Shown in pieces: positions 12,781 to 26,521 of a stretch of DNA of 64,000 bases. The notes under the pieces are model-generated. The model had not been told where the DNA came from. It worked only from the letters and a program-made list of their open reading frames with translations, and made no database searches. This DNA comes from Sphagnum compactum. Its lineage: Eukaryota; Bryophyta; Sphagnopsida; Sphagnales. Position 1 is the first letter of the stretch; each line of letters begins with the position of its first letter. Position numbers and translations under genes: made by a program. The DNA lies in assembly GCA_965153455.1 (NCBI GenBank), contig OZ234503.1, positions 14,947,118 through 15,011,117 on the forward strand, given 5' to 3'.

Positions 12781-13308
12781 CATTAAGAGAAAAGAAAGGC
12801 CCATAAATACCGAATTACCTTAAGGAATATCAGAAAGATAGTAAGTTAGGATAAAGATAGGATGCAGGCGCACGCCGCACAGCCCCACTACTGCTGTTGG
12901 TGCTGCCTCGGCTGCCGCTCTCGCCTTCTCTCTTCTCCCCCCTCCTCTTCCTGCTGCGCCAGAATCCCCCAAGCTCCTCTCTCTTCTTCTGTCGCTCTTT
13001 TCCCTCCCTCGTCGCTCGAAGTCTTTGTTGTCGTCGTCGTCGTCTCCATGTGAGGTCTTGATTTCTGGTTGTTTCTTTTCAGCGGTTTGGGAATCTCTCG
13101 GGGATCAGACTGCAACATGGAGGGGTTCAGATGGAGGATTCGGAGGTTGCAGTAGATGAACTTGTCTTGGGGGGACGTCGGGAGCTGCCCGGAGCTATGA
13201 ATTCTGGAAGGAACTCTGCTGCATTTGCATAAGATTCAACAGGTGAAGACGAAGAACTGTGTGAAGGAGATTCATGCATGAAGTAGAGTTTACTACTTCT
13301 TGGCGGAT

Positions 13309-16300
13309 ATGAAGAAGGTTGCAGGGGAAAAGAGGGTGAAGACAGCTTTTGGTGGGCAGGAGGAGAGGAGCAGCAGCAGGACGCCGAGGGTCGAGTATAC
13401 GATCCCCGTTGTAATGCTTCATTGGCTCCTGCTCTTCTTGCTGCTGTTGTTTCTTCAGCAGCATGGTACCGAAGGTGCTCTTGTTGGACGTCGTCACAGA
13501 AGCTTGAGTAGTGGAGGCAGCAACAGCAGCATTCTCCCCGTTGCTGCAGCACCCGGATCTAGCAAGTTCAATGGATACTACATTCGAGGACAGCCGGTGC
13601 CGTTGCTCGAATCCAGCCGGAGTACTATCACTCTCAGGCTGCCAGGAAAATCACCAGAGCGGCCGGGTTGCGAAGCACTCGGATGCGCAAGCTCACAGAG
13701 CAATGCGGTCAACAGGAGTAGTAGTTCTTCAAAAGATCCAGGAGATCAGGTCTCGAGCTCTCGAAGATCCTTACTGGTATGTGCCTTAGGCCATTGTTTT
13801 GTCTATCTTCTTCCTCTCTGGCTCGTGAAAAGGATTAGGAATACCGTTCGCATGCCCATGACGATCCCCTCCCCCGCCACTCCAGTTCATGAATGCTCCT
13901 TAAGGTTCTTCCCAAGACTACCTACTGCATTTTTATGAACCCCAAGCAGGTTCATGTGATTCAGGGACAGGGTTTAAGGTTTTGTGCATGAGGCGGTCAT
14001 GTGGCTGGCATGGCAGGGAATGCACTTGCAGGTGGGCCATACTATTGGAGGTGTTGCAAAGGGTTCCAGCCAGGCTTCTTCCAATTTCAAGAGGACTCAC
14101 ATTGGTTTTTTTGTGTGAGGCCAACACCATTTCTTTTTTCTGTTGTTTGTTTGTTTCCCTATTTTTTTTATGGCAACTTATATACAACAAGTATGTATAT
14201 GTGGCATCTTCTTGCATCAAATTTCTTGTTTTTAGATTTGGAGGATTTTGCTTGCTTGCCTCTGATGAGTGTTGTTGCAAACATTGACAATGTTTGGCCT
14301 TTGTGGCCACTTAATCTTGTGAGTCATGTGAACTTGAAAAATCTGAGATAGTTCTTGATGGGTGCATTGTCCTCATGGAAGGGTTATTTAGGCATGGGTG
14401 CGGCGGATGGGCGCAGAGGAGGTGGGCGATCATCATGATGGGGGCATTTGTTAGTGTGACTGGATTGGTGATAGCACTTATGGTATGTGCACACGGCACA
14501 AAGGAAGCTTCAGCAGATTTTTTGGAATCAGTTCCTAGTCTGCCACCACGATTCTCTTATGCAAAGCTACAAAAGGCCACCAAGAATTTTGGTCGGAAGT
14601 TGGGAGATGGTGCATTTGGGTCTGTATATGAAGGTTCATTGCCGAATGGCTCACGTGTTGCTGTGAAAATGCTTGAAAAGGCTTCTGTGCAAGGGGAGAA
14701 GCAATTCAGGGCTGAGGTAGCATCTATGGGTGCCATTCGTCACCTTAACCTTGTGCGTCTCCATGGTTTCTGCTCTGAAGGCTCACACCGCCTTTTGGTG
14801 TATGAGTTCATGGCCAATGGAAGTCTTGATAGCTGGCTCTTTAAAAAGAAGCAGGGTGAGAAGATGCTTGATTGGGAACAACGCCTCAACATCGCCCTTG
14901 GCACTGCGAGAGCCCTTGCATATCTTCATGAAGAGTGCAGTGATCACATCATTCACTTGGATGTCAAGCCTGAGAACATCCTACTTGATCACCAGTTCTG
15001 TCCCAAGGTTTGTCCGCATCCCTTAAATCAGAGTTTGCAGCCAAACAACTCTAGGTTTTCCAAGTCTGCATGTGTTGTTGGGGCCACCCAGTTTCATTGC
15101 AGGTTTTTGTAGGGTTTCAGATTTTCATTATGGACTGTTGTGTGATCATGTGTGTTGATTCTCTGATCTCATGTGTGTACTGTGTTGGGTGGACCAGCTA
15201 CCTCAACACTGGGTTTTGGAAATCCACTTTTGACCCCAGATTGCAAATCTCCTAATATGGCTTGATGATGGTGGGTTATGGCAGTTGTCAGATTTTGGGC
15301 TGGCCAAGTTGATGGATAGGGAACAGAGCAGAGTGGTAACAAGCATGCGGGGCACCCCTGGGTATCTTGCTCCTGAGTGGCTACTACCTCATGCAGCAGT
15401 CACTGCAAAAACTGATGTTTACAGTTTTGGTATGGTGTTGCTGGAGCTCATCAGTGGTCGTGAGAACACAAATTTTTCACTTGGCAAAGAACAGTGGTAC
15501 TTCCCCGCATGGGCATACAAGCTCATGAGTGAAGGTCGTACAATGGAGCTATTGGACAAGCGTTTGCACTTGGAGGAGGTTGAGTACTTCCACAAGACGG
15601 ATGCAGTGCGTGCTATCCACATTGCGCTACTCTGTATCCAAGATGATCCTGCCTTACGGCCCCCAATGAGCCGTGTAGTTCACATGCTGCAGGGCCATTT
15701 GGAACCAGAGGCTTTGAATGCAAATCAGACTGCCATTCAACCCCCACGCCGCCTCCTCACAGCCTTTGCTGCTAGCATGAGTGAAATTGATTCCAAGGCA
15801 GTGACTCAGGCCCAAGCTGTCAGGCCTGCAGTTAATTCTCGTGTCCCACCTGAATCACCAAAAGTTATGGAATCCCCAAGAGTAATGGAATCCCCAAGAG
15901 TGATGGAATCGCCCAAAGTGATGGAATCCCCAAGGACCTCCATCCAAGTCGTGTCACCTGTAGTACTTGATGAGATGGAGGACCCAAGTCCGGCAGCAGG
16001 TAACAGGCCAGAGTCACTTCTACCTCCACCAGCAAATATGTCCACACGTGTTAGTAAGCAGACCAGAATACCAGGAGCTCATGCCATAGGCACCAACCCA
16101 AAATGCATTCCACCATGGCCAGTGAAAGGGGATGTGATTCTGTTACGTGGAAAGGAAGGCGACTTTGTTGGTGTCGTGCGAGACGTAAGAATTCAGATCA
16201 AAAAAATGCAAATGGCATTGGTTCATAGACTCAGTTCAGAGGCAAGATGGAGTGCGTATGAGGAAGAAACAATATGGAGAGACTGGAATGAGGCAGTCAA

Positions 16301-16388
16301 GACTCTTGACTTCTGGGTGGTACTGCGGTGGTCCACAATTCCTGGACGTGGTAGTGAGAAGTTTCCTGTTGAGTGGATCGTTAGGTGA
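13309..16388 (+). CDS. Receptor-like serine/threonine protein kinase, three exons
   Basis: Predicted membrane kinase of 720 residues. Exons are 13309-13776, 14417-15007 and 15285-16388; all junctions are phase 0 with GT-AG introns. A hydrophobic signal or anchor segment lies at residues 33-49; starting at Met36 (13414) would give a classical signal peptide. A ~105-residue Ser-rich outer part follows, then a transmembrane helix near 159-181. Kinase motifs are GDGAFGSV (219-226), Lys240, HLDVKPEN (336-343, catalytic Asp338), SDFG (355-358) and GTPGYLAPEW (376-385). The HLDVKPEN form and overall fit resemble the G-type lectin (SD2-5-like) receptor-kinase class, yet no lectin, PAN or EGF domain is present. 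After the kinase come four VMESP repeats (547-570) and an unrecognised C-terminal block of about 150 residues ending in VEWIVR. Ligand and substrate are unknown. Confidence 0.88.
15864..15935 (+). repeat. Four in-frame 18-bp repeats in the kinase gene
   Basis: Units encode VMESPR or VMESPK and differ only at third positions and one R/K codon. They sit in the linker between the kinase domain and the C-terminal extension. Each supplies a Ser-Pro site that proline-directed kinases could phosphorylate (inference). Confidence 0.92.
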
Positions 16389-19300
16389 CAAACTTTCCTT
16401 GCAGTTCAGTTTGCTTATTAGGAGTGCAGGCTGTTGTGACAGCAGCAGTAAAATGTCATGGTGGTTTCTTGGCCTGACATGCACACATGAATGTGTCAGC
16501 GGATAGCTCTATAGAGACACATCAATGCTCTTGTCATGCAGGTTGGGATAGATTTATCAGGCAGTTTTCTAATCTGTTCTAGTTTTTACAGTACAAAATG
16601 CTCAAACTACTGTTTCTTAAACCTGTGTGTCTTCCTTACTGTGGGATGGCAGTTTACCAATTTGTCCATGTTCTGGTGGATTTCACATTTTTGTCATGTG
16701 CAATGGCTCCCATTTGGTGTGACACCTCCCATTTGCAATGCCGACTGTAAGTTTCATGAAAATTGTTTGCGATGGGCAGTGCCAATTTGGAGATAAAAAA
16801 AGAACCCAAAAACCCAATACCAGCTATAATGTCCAACCAAAGCATGTATGGGCTATCACTTTCTTGGACACCAGAATAGTTGTGGGACCTTGTATTTTGT
16901 AGCTTCCATTTTACTTGGATGACTGATGATCAGGGATGGTGCATCTACTTGCTTTTTATTCAGCTCAACAAACATTAAAATCGAAGCAGTTTTCAATTGT
17001 ACTAAGTGTAGCCTGTGCCTTTGATCAAACTAAGTGTGGCTTGTGCCTTTGAGCACATATTGGAGCTCAATCTTACAAAGCGTATATGTTTTAAAACTAT
17101 TTTTTCATGAGTCGGTGATTTACAATTATTTGAGAACCATGCCTATGAACCATAAGAACCGTCCTGATAAAAGGGGGTTTTAGTGCAATTCTAACACCCA
17201 CTCAGCACTCCTCTACAACTGTAAAATCACATCCAAACAAACAAACACATGTTTTCATAGATAATACAAAGATGAGAATCACTCTTATTTTAACAAGTTT
17301 TGCTCAAGCTTGGTTGAAATTTTGTAAAATGATAAATGTGCATATTGTCTTGTCAAGGAGTTTTTGATGATATCAAAAGTAAAGGGGGCCACCATGGTTT
17401 GGGAGGGTTGCAATGTGGTCACATCCAAACAAACAAACACTTATCTTAATATAAATGCTTTGACATTTTCCAATTGAACAAAGTCATCTTTTCCTTTTGA
17501 AGATCACATTACGACTTCCTTTTCTTTTTTTTTTGGGTTATGTTTTATCAATGGGATTTGATTACGTTCAAATCAAAATGCAGAGAAACATTAGTTTTGA
17601 ACTACAATTTTGAAAAGCAATCAGTTATTTCATAAATGAGAAATTTGTATGCATAATTTGGGAAATGAATACTATGGTATATCTTGTTATGGTTTGGTGA
17701 TAGTTGTTTATAAAAAAAATGTAAATGCTAGTCAATTGTGGGGGGGGGGGTATTTCATCTTGTCCCAACATAACCATTTTTCTCACTATTGAAAGGGTTA
17801 GAATAAAGAAAAACTTATTCATCACTAAAATTAAAATTGAAATTGCTTTTTTCATGATTAATGGCTGAGGCTGAAGCTGATTTAGTTTTTAAATTGACAT
17901 AATTGTGTTAATATAGTTGTCAATAATCTAATTTTCTAATTAATAGTTTCCAAATAATTGTGCTATTTCACTTAGTTTTAAAAAATTTCATGCTCTACAT
18001 TTCCATCAATTTATTTATTTACCGAAATCAATTAATTAATATCTTTCATGAACCCTTATTTACTTATTTATTTTCATCTAATGCTACTCCATGATATGTA
18101 GGTTAAATCACAAATTTAATAATAGCCATCTTAACACATCATTGTATAATTTTGTTAAAATTATGTCAAAACTACATGTAAGTGTTGAAGTGACATCATC
18201 AACTTTGCAACCATTTTGCATATGTGATGTGTCATTATTACTCTTTGGCAAAAAATGTATGACTTGATTGCAATTAAATTTATGTTGAAATTTTAATCAT
18301 GATTGATCCAATAATTTGTTTTATAGTATAGAGTTTTGACATTCTTTACAAGGTATTAAGGTTTTAATTGATGTTGGGACTAAATCAATTAGTTAATTGA
18401 AGTTGCCCAATTCAATTTTAGTTCCAATATGTAGTATTTGGAACTAAAGACAAATTTCAAAACTAAACTTAGAATTAGAATTATAGTTTATATGCAATTG
18501 ATTATAAGATTCATATCAAATTTGATTTAAATGTGAAACTGGAACTAAAATAAGGTAATCATGATGAGTTTTAGGGCCATTTTGGACAAGGGTCCACAGA
18601 GTAGGGTCCAATGAAATCAAGCATTCCTATTGATCAAGAGCTTTAAATTGGTCCCAAGTCCTTTAGATGAAGGTTTGAGACCAAGACAAATAAAATTGCG
18701 ATTTAACTTACATGGTATCAATTTGGAGGGAAAGCCAATTGGTCTAGACCAAAAAAAGAGCTTAAAGGAGAGTTCATGGTTTGGAAAACCAAAGTGTACA
18801 CTAGGATCCAAAGTTGCTTATTTCTTTGTTTTTTTGTTTGTTTTCACTATTTTCTTTTAGCCTTGTTGCTCAAATTATGTGAGAATAGAAGACATGTTAT
18901 GGATTGAAAACATTGCTAAGAATATACTAGCTCTTTCATTTTTGACCAATTTTAGAGTTGACATGATTGGTTTTGTGAATCCTTACAAGGTGGTTTTTAG
19001 AAGGAGTGCATTTTTAGCCTTTTTGAGTGCATGAAATGGGGGTGAATTGGAAGGTGGGTAGAAAGTGAAAGGTTGAAACGCCAAAATTTTAAAATCATGA
19101 AAAAAAGGAAAAAGAAGGGAGAAAAGACCAAATGTTAACTTAATCTTTTCACATGTCAATCACACATTTTTTATATTGGGCCTTCAAATTAGACCCCAAG
19201 CTTTAGACACACTCATTGTACCTTATGAAAAGTGTTTTTTTTAATGTGAAGAAAGGTCCAATTCAAGGTTCAATTTGCTTCAAATTGGTCCCTAGACCTT

Positions 19301-20360
19301 TGGTCCATGGACGCTTGTCTAAAATTGCCTTTAAACATATTTTGGGACCAAGTTCAAGCACATTATCCAAAACTAGTTTTAGTTTATTCCAAAAGAAGGA
19401 TATGATTTGACTTGGAACATTGTTAAAAGTAGTGTTGCAAGTGTCCTTAAGACCTCAAGGACGTCCTTGGTAAATTTTAGGTTTGAAGAAAGGGGTATTT
19501 GGTTAAAGGGACACTCCATCTAGGTTTGGGGGTATGCCTATGACAATGAAGAACAACATGGAATAACAAAGAATGGTGAAAAATAGCAAACACACATCGA
19601 GAAATGATTGAAAGATGGCAAAATCGAGTCAAAAAATGAAAATTCCATTTCAAAAAATGACAAAACAATGTGGAGAATACTGAGCAAAACTAGGGGATGG
19701 TAGGAGTTCACAATAGACATCAAGGGATAGTGGGGGAATATATCTCACCATTTTCAAACATGATGGCACAATCCTAATGTGGGCCCAAAATGTGTTGGTA
19801 TGAGCCCAACGTATGGCATCATTCTTAAAGTTCCCCACCATTTTCCCTTGCTTTATGAAGTTAGACTATTGTTCCAAAGGACACACGTCTACATGCAATT
19901 GGCTACTATGGGCAACGATGAGTCCGAACTAAGGGGTGTGGGCAACATCGAACCTTTCAAGCCCAAAGAAGCACTATTTTTGGCATTGTCTTGCATTTTT
20001 TTATTTGTGGATTGAGGACAATCCCTCATTGGTTGGACTACTTAATCTACTTATAATATTACACCATGTGGCATTAAGTGGTGCACATTTGATGGAATAT
20101 TGTCCATTTTTTGTGTTGTTTTAACTCTTATGCTTTATCACATGTTATTTTCCCCATCAAACCCCTAGTTAATAATGAGTGAAACATTTGGGTTTTGCCA
20201 TTTAAAGTTTGAACTCTTAGAGGTGCCCCAATGCAAAAAGGGAATAGGAACAAACGCAATGCCCAATTGAACCCAAACCCCAAACAACTGGGCATCAAGA
20301 TCCTTTCCCATATGCAACATGAATTGGTGAATGTTTTTGGAGCAAAAGGGTATTGTCATG
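16389..20360. other. Intergenic sequence, no gene recognised
   Basis: The first few hundred bases probably include the 3' untranslated region of the kinase gene. Beyond that the sequence is AT-rich with only short open frames. A G run lies at 17741-17750. Confidence 0.5.
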
Positions 20361-20650
20361 TGTGTTAGTTTAACTACTTGGTTAGGTCCCAATTAGTTAG
20401 GAACAAACTGGGTTAGTTTAAGAGTTTGGGTTTTTATTTTGAACTGGTTCAAATGTGAACAACATTTAGGATATCTCAGGATATAATCCCCATTTGTGTG
20501 ATCTTAAATCAATTTTGGGAATTTGAAATTCCCACACTCTCTTGTTATATGCAAGTTTTTATGTGTTTTGTGCACAATGTTAATTTTTGCATTTCTATGT
20601 TGTGAAAATGTTGGGCTTGGATTCATGTTTTCATTGTAGGTGAGTGACCA
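20361..20650 (+). repeat. LTR-like block, left copy
   Basis: Begins TGTGTTAGTTTAACTAC and aligns along its length with 52777-53040, with many substitutions and small indels. The two blocks flank a plus-strand series of Ty3/gypsy-like domains in the expected order, so I read them as the left and right LTR remnants of one element. The left copy may extend to about 20900, past a TTGGGGATTGAACCCCAA palindrome (20808-20825), but that part has no match on the right. Confidence 0.6.
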
Positions 20651-22849
20651 CTTGAAATCACCAAAAGTGTAACTAGTTGTTTTGTGTTGCAACTAGGTTA
20701 GTTTAACATTGGGATTTTGGTGTTTGTAGTCACTATGAATACAAGCTTTGCTTGTTCACATTGTGTGGCAAGGGTGCTTGTTTTGTGATTAATAATTGTA
20801 TCTCTCCTTGGGGATTGAACCCCAATGAGGCTGGTTACTTTAGAACGTGGAGAAAGTTGTTGGAGCTATTGGAAGAATACCTTTAGAAACATTGAATTTT
20901 TTTTGAAAACAACCAAGAAGAAAGGGTCCTTAGTTCTATCACTTGCCCCCCCCCCCTCTTTTTTCCCTCTCTTTCTCGCATTCACCAAGTTAACAACAAC
21001 AATAAGCAACATTGGTGATAATAACCAATTGTCGCCACTATCACTACTTGTTTAAATTAAAACACTCGTCGTTGTAATCATCCTCATGGTGGATCAAGTT
21101 TTCATTGAAGGAGCATCTTCATCAAGTGTTGTGGTCATCGTCAATGGGTGTGCGTTATAGTAATAACAATAACAATAGTCGTAAAAGAAGGAGGAAAAAA
21201 AAAACATGAGGAAAAAAAAGAGGGGGGCATTGTCGGCCCATTTCTTAAACCCACATCTAGTGGATTTGATCACCAAGATGTCCCATTTTTGGCATTGTGG
21301 TGATATCTAGTTGATGAACAATAAACAATTTTTGTCATATTCATAGGGTGCCCTAATGTTGTTAGCCCTATGAAATGTTTTTTGTGGATGGAAGTGCCCT
21401 AACCATTTGGGTTTATGTTATGAAAATTGTGGTTTAAAGGGTAGGTTAAACTACAACAAGTTCAACATCCCTTTAGGTTAAATGTAAATCGTGATAGGTT
21501 TAGCAAGCCTTGGTTACTAAAAGTTCCAAATTGGACACCCAAATTAAGGTGAGGAAGGTTCACAATGGAAAAGGCACATGATTCAAGGATAGGGAACATG
21601 GGTGAAAGCACATTATGATAATACATTTCAGGCAAGCAAATGTACTTTCTTTTGCATACATTTTGTATTATTTTGGGGGCAGATTTTCTTTCATTTCATT
21701 TAATGTTTTCAGAAACACATAAGATGGATTTTTGACACAAATCCTCCAACACAATTCTTGTTACTTTTCAAATGATAGTGTTTTCCAATAAACTTTTATG
21801 TATCCACACATTTATGTTTGTTTGAATGAAAAACCTCATCTAGATGTTTTTTGTGAAATCACATGAATGGAATTTTTCATATAATTTGAAATGGGACAAT
21901 GAATTCATATGATATGATTGAGTTGTTCATCTTCATCAAGTTTGGTAACTTTTTGAATGGTTTTTGAAATATATTTGCCCTTTGTAGTATATCATGACGA
22001 TTACAAATTTTTCATTAATATAATGTTTAATCATTTAATATCAATTTCAAAATGGGATTTTTTTTTTACAACCTTATTCTTTGGGTTTTGAACTACCTTA
22101 TTCCAAGTATCATTTACAAAAAACCCTTTAAATATTAGTTTGGTAAAAGTTCAAACATACGTAGTTTCAAAAAATATTTTTTGTGACAATGGTTTTTTAC
22201 AATTGTAGTGTGCTTTTACCCATACGATTATTATCACCAATGGTTTTACTAAATATGGGGTGTGGTTTAAACCACCCACACCACCTTCATTTTCATCTTG
22301 GGGGGGGTTTTAGATTTAGAGACATGTTCACCTTCGAAGTTTATTATCACACCATTGTTGTGGGACATCAATGACTTGCATGGAGCCACTAGACCTCGTG
22401 AATATTCAGGGGCAGTTGGCACCATCGAATTGGATGATTCCATTTAAAGGCTTGACAACAAATGTGAAATTTTCAATTGTTTACACCTTTCATGGCATGG
22501 AAAAGTTTATTCCATGCATTTGGAGGGGTCGCCTATGGATGATTATCACAAGTTAAAACATGCCCATGAGGTCTAGATTAAGGAGTGGTGTTTGTTATAA
22601 TGGTCACCTAACTATGTGTTTATTACTAAAGTACATGTGGTCCCAACACATGTTTCCACGTCGGGTGCGACTGTAATAGTCCTTAACATAGTAATGTGAC
22701 AAATGGGGTCAAGTATGTTAGTGGTAGTGGGACCACTAAAAGTGGTGGTACCGGTCTTTTGACTAATACACAGGGTCTTTTACCCACATTCAACCTAATT
22801 ATGGAATTCTTATTAGAGTTATGATGGAATTATCAAGGGGTTCAAATCG
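20651..22849. other. Probable leader region of the old Ty3/gypsy element
   Basis: Lies between the left LTR-like block and the first gag homology. It holds homopolymer tracts (C run near 20945, G run near 22300) but no intact frame and no primer-binding site that I could recognise. Confidence 0.4.
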
Positions 22850-23330
22850 AAAAATTGAAAAGTTTATAGGAGTTTTAAGGTAAATCCCATGAGAGCTTAA
22901 AAAAGGCCTATGCATGGATGTGCAAGTTAATTACGATGACTCAAGGCATGATTGAAGCCCAAGCAATTCAATTTTGGTATGGGATTTTAAACAAAGAATA
23001 TAGGTGTCAAATGGGGGATGCCATCTTAATTCAACCTACACAACCCACTTTGGCCAATGTGTTCCAATTATTAGAACACATCGAGATGAACATGGTGGAA
23101 AATAGAATGGACACATTTCGGTTCAATAAGAAAAACCTAAAGAATGCATCCACACCATAAACTCAACAACCTTGTGGCTTAATAAAGCCACCCCACAAAA
23201 GACCAAGGGGGTCAAGTTGAAAAAAGGTGGTTCCACATCATATTTTGTTGAGTAACGGGGAATGGCCATGTGTTGGAAATGTGGTGGGCGCCATCAAAAA
23301 AGGATTGTTTTAATCCTCTTCAAATCATTA
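22850..23330 (+). pseudogene. gag relic of the old Ty3/gypsy element
   Basis: An open segment at 22918-23160 has a retroelement gag-like stretch (AQAIQFWYGILNKEYRCQM) followed by a helical region, and then, about 120 bases on and after a frame change, a CCHC-type zinc knuckle beginning MCWKCGGRHQK at about 23272. The Cys and His spacing is right up to a one-base disruption before the last Cys. Gag normally forms the particle and binds RNA. Stops and frameshifts make it non-functional. It lies on the same strand as, and upstream of, the protease relic. Confidence 0.6.
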
Positions 23331-26300
23331 CACTAACCCTAACCCCAACCAACCTTGTTTTCACGACAAGGTTTATGGTCATGATGCATTACTAAAAATT
23401 ACATCCACTTCCACTAAAACCGACCACCCAACTATCTGTTGACTAGAAACACCATCACAGAACAATGTCTTGGGTGGATTTGATAATCAATTTCCATTGT
23501 AATGGATGTTCAATGAAAAAATCTTGTTGAATCCATAATGGTTTGTACACTAATGGAGACCCAATGGTGGTAACATGGAATTAAACAAATTTTAAGTGTG
23601 TTTTATCAAACTCCCCAAAAACCAATTTTTTTACTACTTGATGACAAAAAAATGTAGAAAATTATGTCCATTTCCACTAAAACATTCCACCCAACTTGTT
23701 GTTGGGTGGAAAACACTTAATGTGACAACATGATGGGTGGATTATATCATGCATTTCCAACGTACTAGACATGTTCAATGGAAAATTCCCATTGAATTGC
23801 ATTCCATTCTCTGTATTTGTGGGGATTTAACGGGAATAAGGTACTATAACACATAAGATCATGTGGTTTGTTCACATTGGTGCCTAGAACACATGAGCGG
23901 AGACATAATGGAAATACATGGTGGAAATGTAATGGAGGTATAGTGGAAATGGAAAAAAAAAATGTTTTATAAGATTTCAATAAAAATTCAATTTTAAGTG
24001 TATATTACATTTAATTTAATATACATGTAAAAAATATATTTTATGTGTGTGCTCATATTTATATTTTATGTATATTTATAATTATATAAACATGTGTATT
24101 TATTTTAATATATGTGTATAAATTAATCATTATGAAATCAACGTAGTGTTAATAATTTTTATATAAATTAAAAATGTTTTAGATAAAATACATTACATGT
24201 CAATACATTATATATTATTTCTTGAAATTAAAATATCATAATTATAAATTACAATTCAATATAAGTTTTAAACAATTTTAGTGACTAAATATATGTTTAA
24301 AATGTGGGAAGATATAATATTTTTATTTAAGATTATATTTAAAATTAAAAAATTATCACAAAACTTTTTAAAAGTAGGCTTGTTAAAATTAAGTTATGAT
24401 TGTTTTTGAAAAAACTCTTCAAAACACCATTGTTAAAATGTATTAGATAACAAGATTCAAACAAATTCTTAGTCTAATTGATTGGTTAATTATAGTTTCA
24501 AAAAATCATGGACGTGTAAATCTTGAGGAAATCTTAAAGAATGCACTTTAAAAATTTAATTTGGACAAAATGTGTGAAAGATAATAATGGTTAAAGTTGG
24601 CATTTCTAAAGCATTTGGAGGTTCAACGGAAAAATAAAAGATAATGGGTTTAAACCTTAGAAACCAAGGTTAAAAACCCGTTGCTGATTATGTACGTTGA
24701 CTATAAAGTCAATGGTGTATGTGATCCACATTTTTTTATTAATTAAAATTTAAAATTAGAATTATTAATAATAGAATGTGTATAATAAAATCAAAAATAA
24801 TTAAACAACATTTTTAAATTGAATGCCACATGGCAATTACAAAATGGACAAGGTAAAAATAATTAAAATTTTAAATAAAATTATATTTAAAATAAAAAAT
24901 CAATGCCATGTGATAATTTACAAAATTGGAAAAATATAAGTAATAGTAAATTAAATGACAATAAGGACCAGGGTTTTGGAAAAGGCAAGAACAGGAAAAA
25001 TATGATCAATGGGGTTGGCCACCAAACCAACTCAAGGCCAACCTGACACCATGGAGGCTAAGATTGAATGATTAAAAGCCCTAATTACAAACATGGCAAC
25101 CCAAATGAAATCTAATGCATTTGGGTCAAAAAAGACAAAAGATGAAGAAAACAACCAATCTTCTAGTTTGACTTTTCAAAATTAATGGCCCCGAATGAGG
25201 ATATGTTGGATGTTTCAAGAAACCAAGATGATGGAAACCATATTGGGGTTCCTAATTCAGTCAAAATGTTTTCCACATTTTCACTAGTGACAAGGGCTAA
25301 TGCTTGAATGCAAAAGTCACGAGGTGCTAATGAAAAGTTGGATTCTTAACGTGGTGAGGTTTAACATTAGGTGTGATTCTCAGAGTCATTTGTATTGACA
25401 AACAATGTTCCTAATCTTATGGGGACATTGACTTCTTCTAGGGTGCCAAAGAAAATGTTTAGTTCTATTTATGGACCCAAGGCACCACAAGTTTGTTGGA
25501 AGCGGCCAAAATGGTGTACCAAACACCATTTTTTTGGCCAAAACATTGGCCATTCCAGATATTCAACTAGTAACTATGTGAAAGTGGGAAACACCATATG
25601 TATTGGTTAGGTCAAAAAACATTTATATACTTACTATAGTTCCCCAACATGTTTCCAAGGCCAATTACATAGAGGTGTGCAAGGTGTACCCTGAAGCTTT
25701 ACATGTGGCTATATAACTAAACTTCATGACCTTTTAACACGACTAGTGGTTGATTCGGCCAGTGGTGTTCTTAGGGTAGTGGTAATGCACAATGATGAAA
25801 AACTTTTTTAGTTAAAGGGTAGATGCAAGCTATGGTGGCTCACTTTTTGCATCCTTATGGACTTTCTACGAAGTGTACGCTATTCAAATGCCACAAACAC
25901 ATTGTAAAGTCATCAAATTGACAAAAATATTTATGGATTGAGATTGCCAACTTGAATAAACATATTTATTAAGGGGTGAAATTCAATAAACATACACTAA
26001 TCATATAGTAATGGACTTTTAAAGTAGACATCTAGATTATAGTATAGGTTCTACATTTGCATTCAAATGCATTTTTTGTTATGATTTCATCTCAATATTT
26101 GTTATAGGGACTCAATATATGATACATGATGGAAAAAAAAAAATGGATTGAAAAAAATTATAATAGAAACTTTAACCAACAAATAACTATGGACTTTTGA
26201 ATGACCAAATTTGGGCTTTCTTGTCAATAGTCCCAATCTTGGTCATCTTTTGTTGGATTGATATTTTTTTCCCCTAATTGTATAATATATATATATATAT

Positions 26301-26521
26301 ATTTAGATGGGCAGCCTTTCTTTTTTAGATGGATTTTATTAATTGATTAATCATCACATAAGGCCCACTCAACATTAGTTTTTAACATTTTTTTCATTAT
26401 AGTGTTAATTTTTCCATTTATATGGACTTTTGGGACTAGGATTCTTGTCATTTTTGAACCACTGTAGCTTGCATTTATCCTAAGGGGGACATCAACACAT
26501 TAGTAACAAACCCACAAAGTT
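23331..26521. other. Degraded gag-protease spacer and AT-rich insertions
   Basis: 23380-25000 is AT-rich with two diverged copies of a block containing TTTCCACTAAAAC and GGGTGGA (near 23400 and 23670), probably one or more inserted elements. 25000-25700 again carries peptide-like stretches that may be the gag-protease linker. 26270-26300 has a short TA microsatellite. No intact gene. Confidence 0.45.

Noticed and set aside
13127-13552. 141-codon minus-strand frame opposite the kinase first exon
   Set aside because: Overlaps the better-supported plus-strand exon; Ser-rich antisense shadow of GC-rich sequence.
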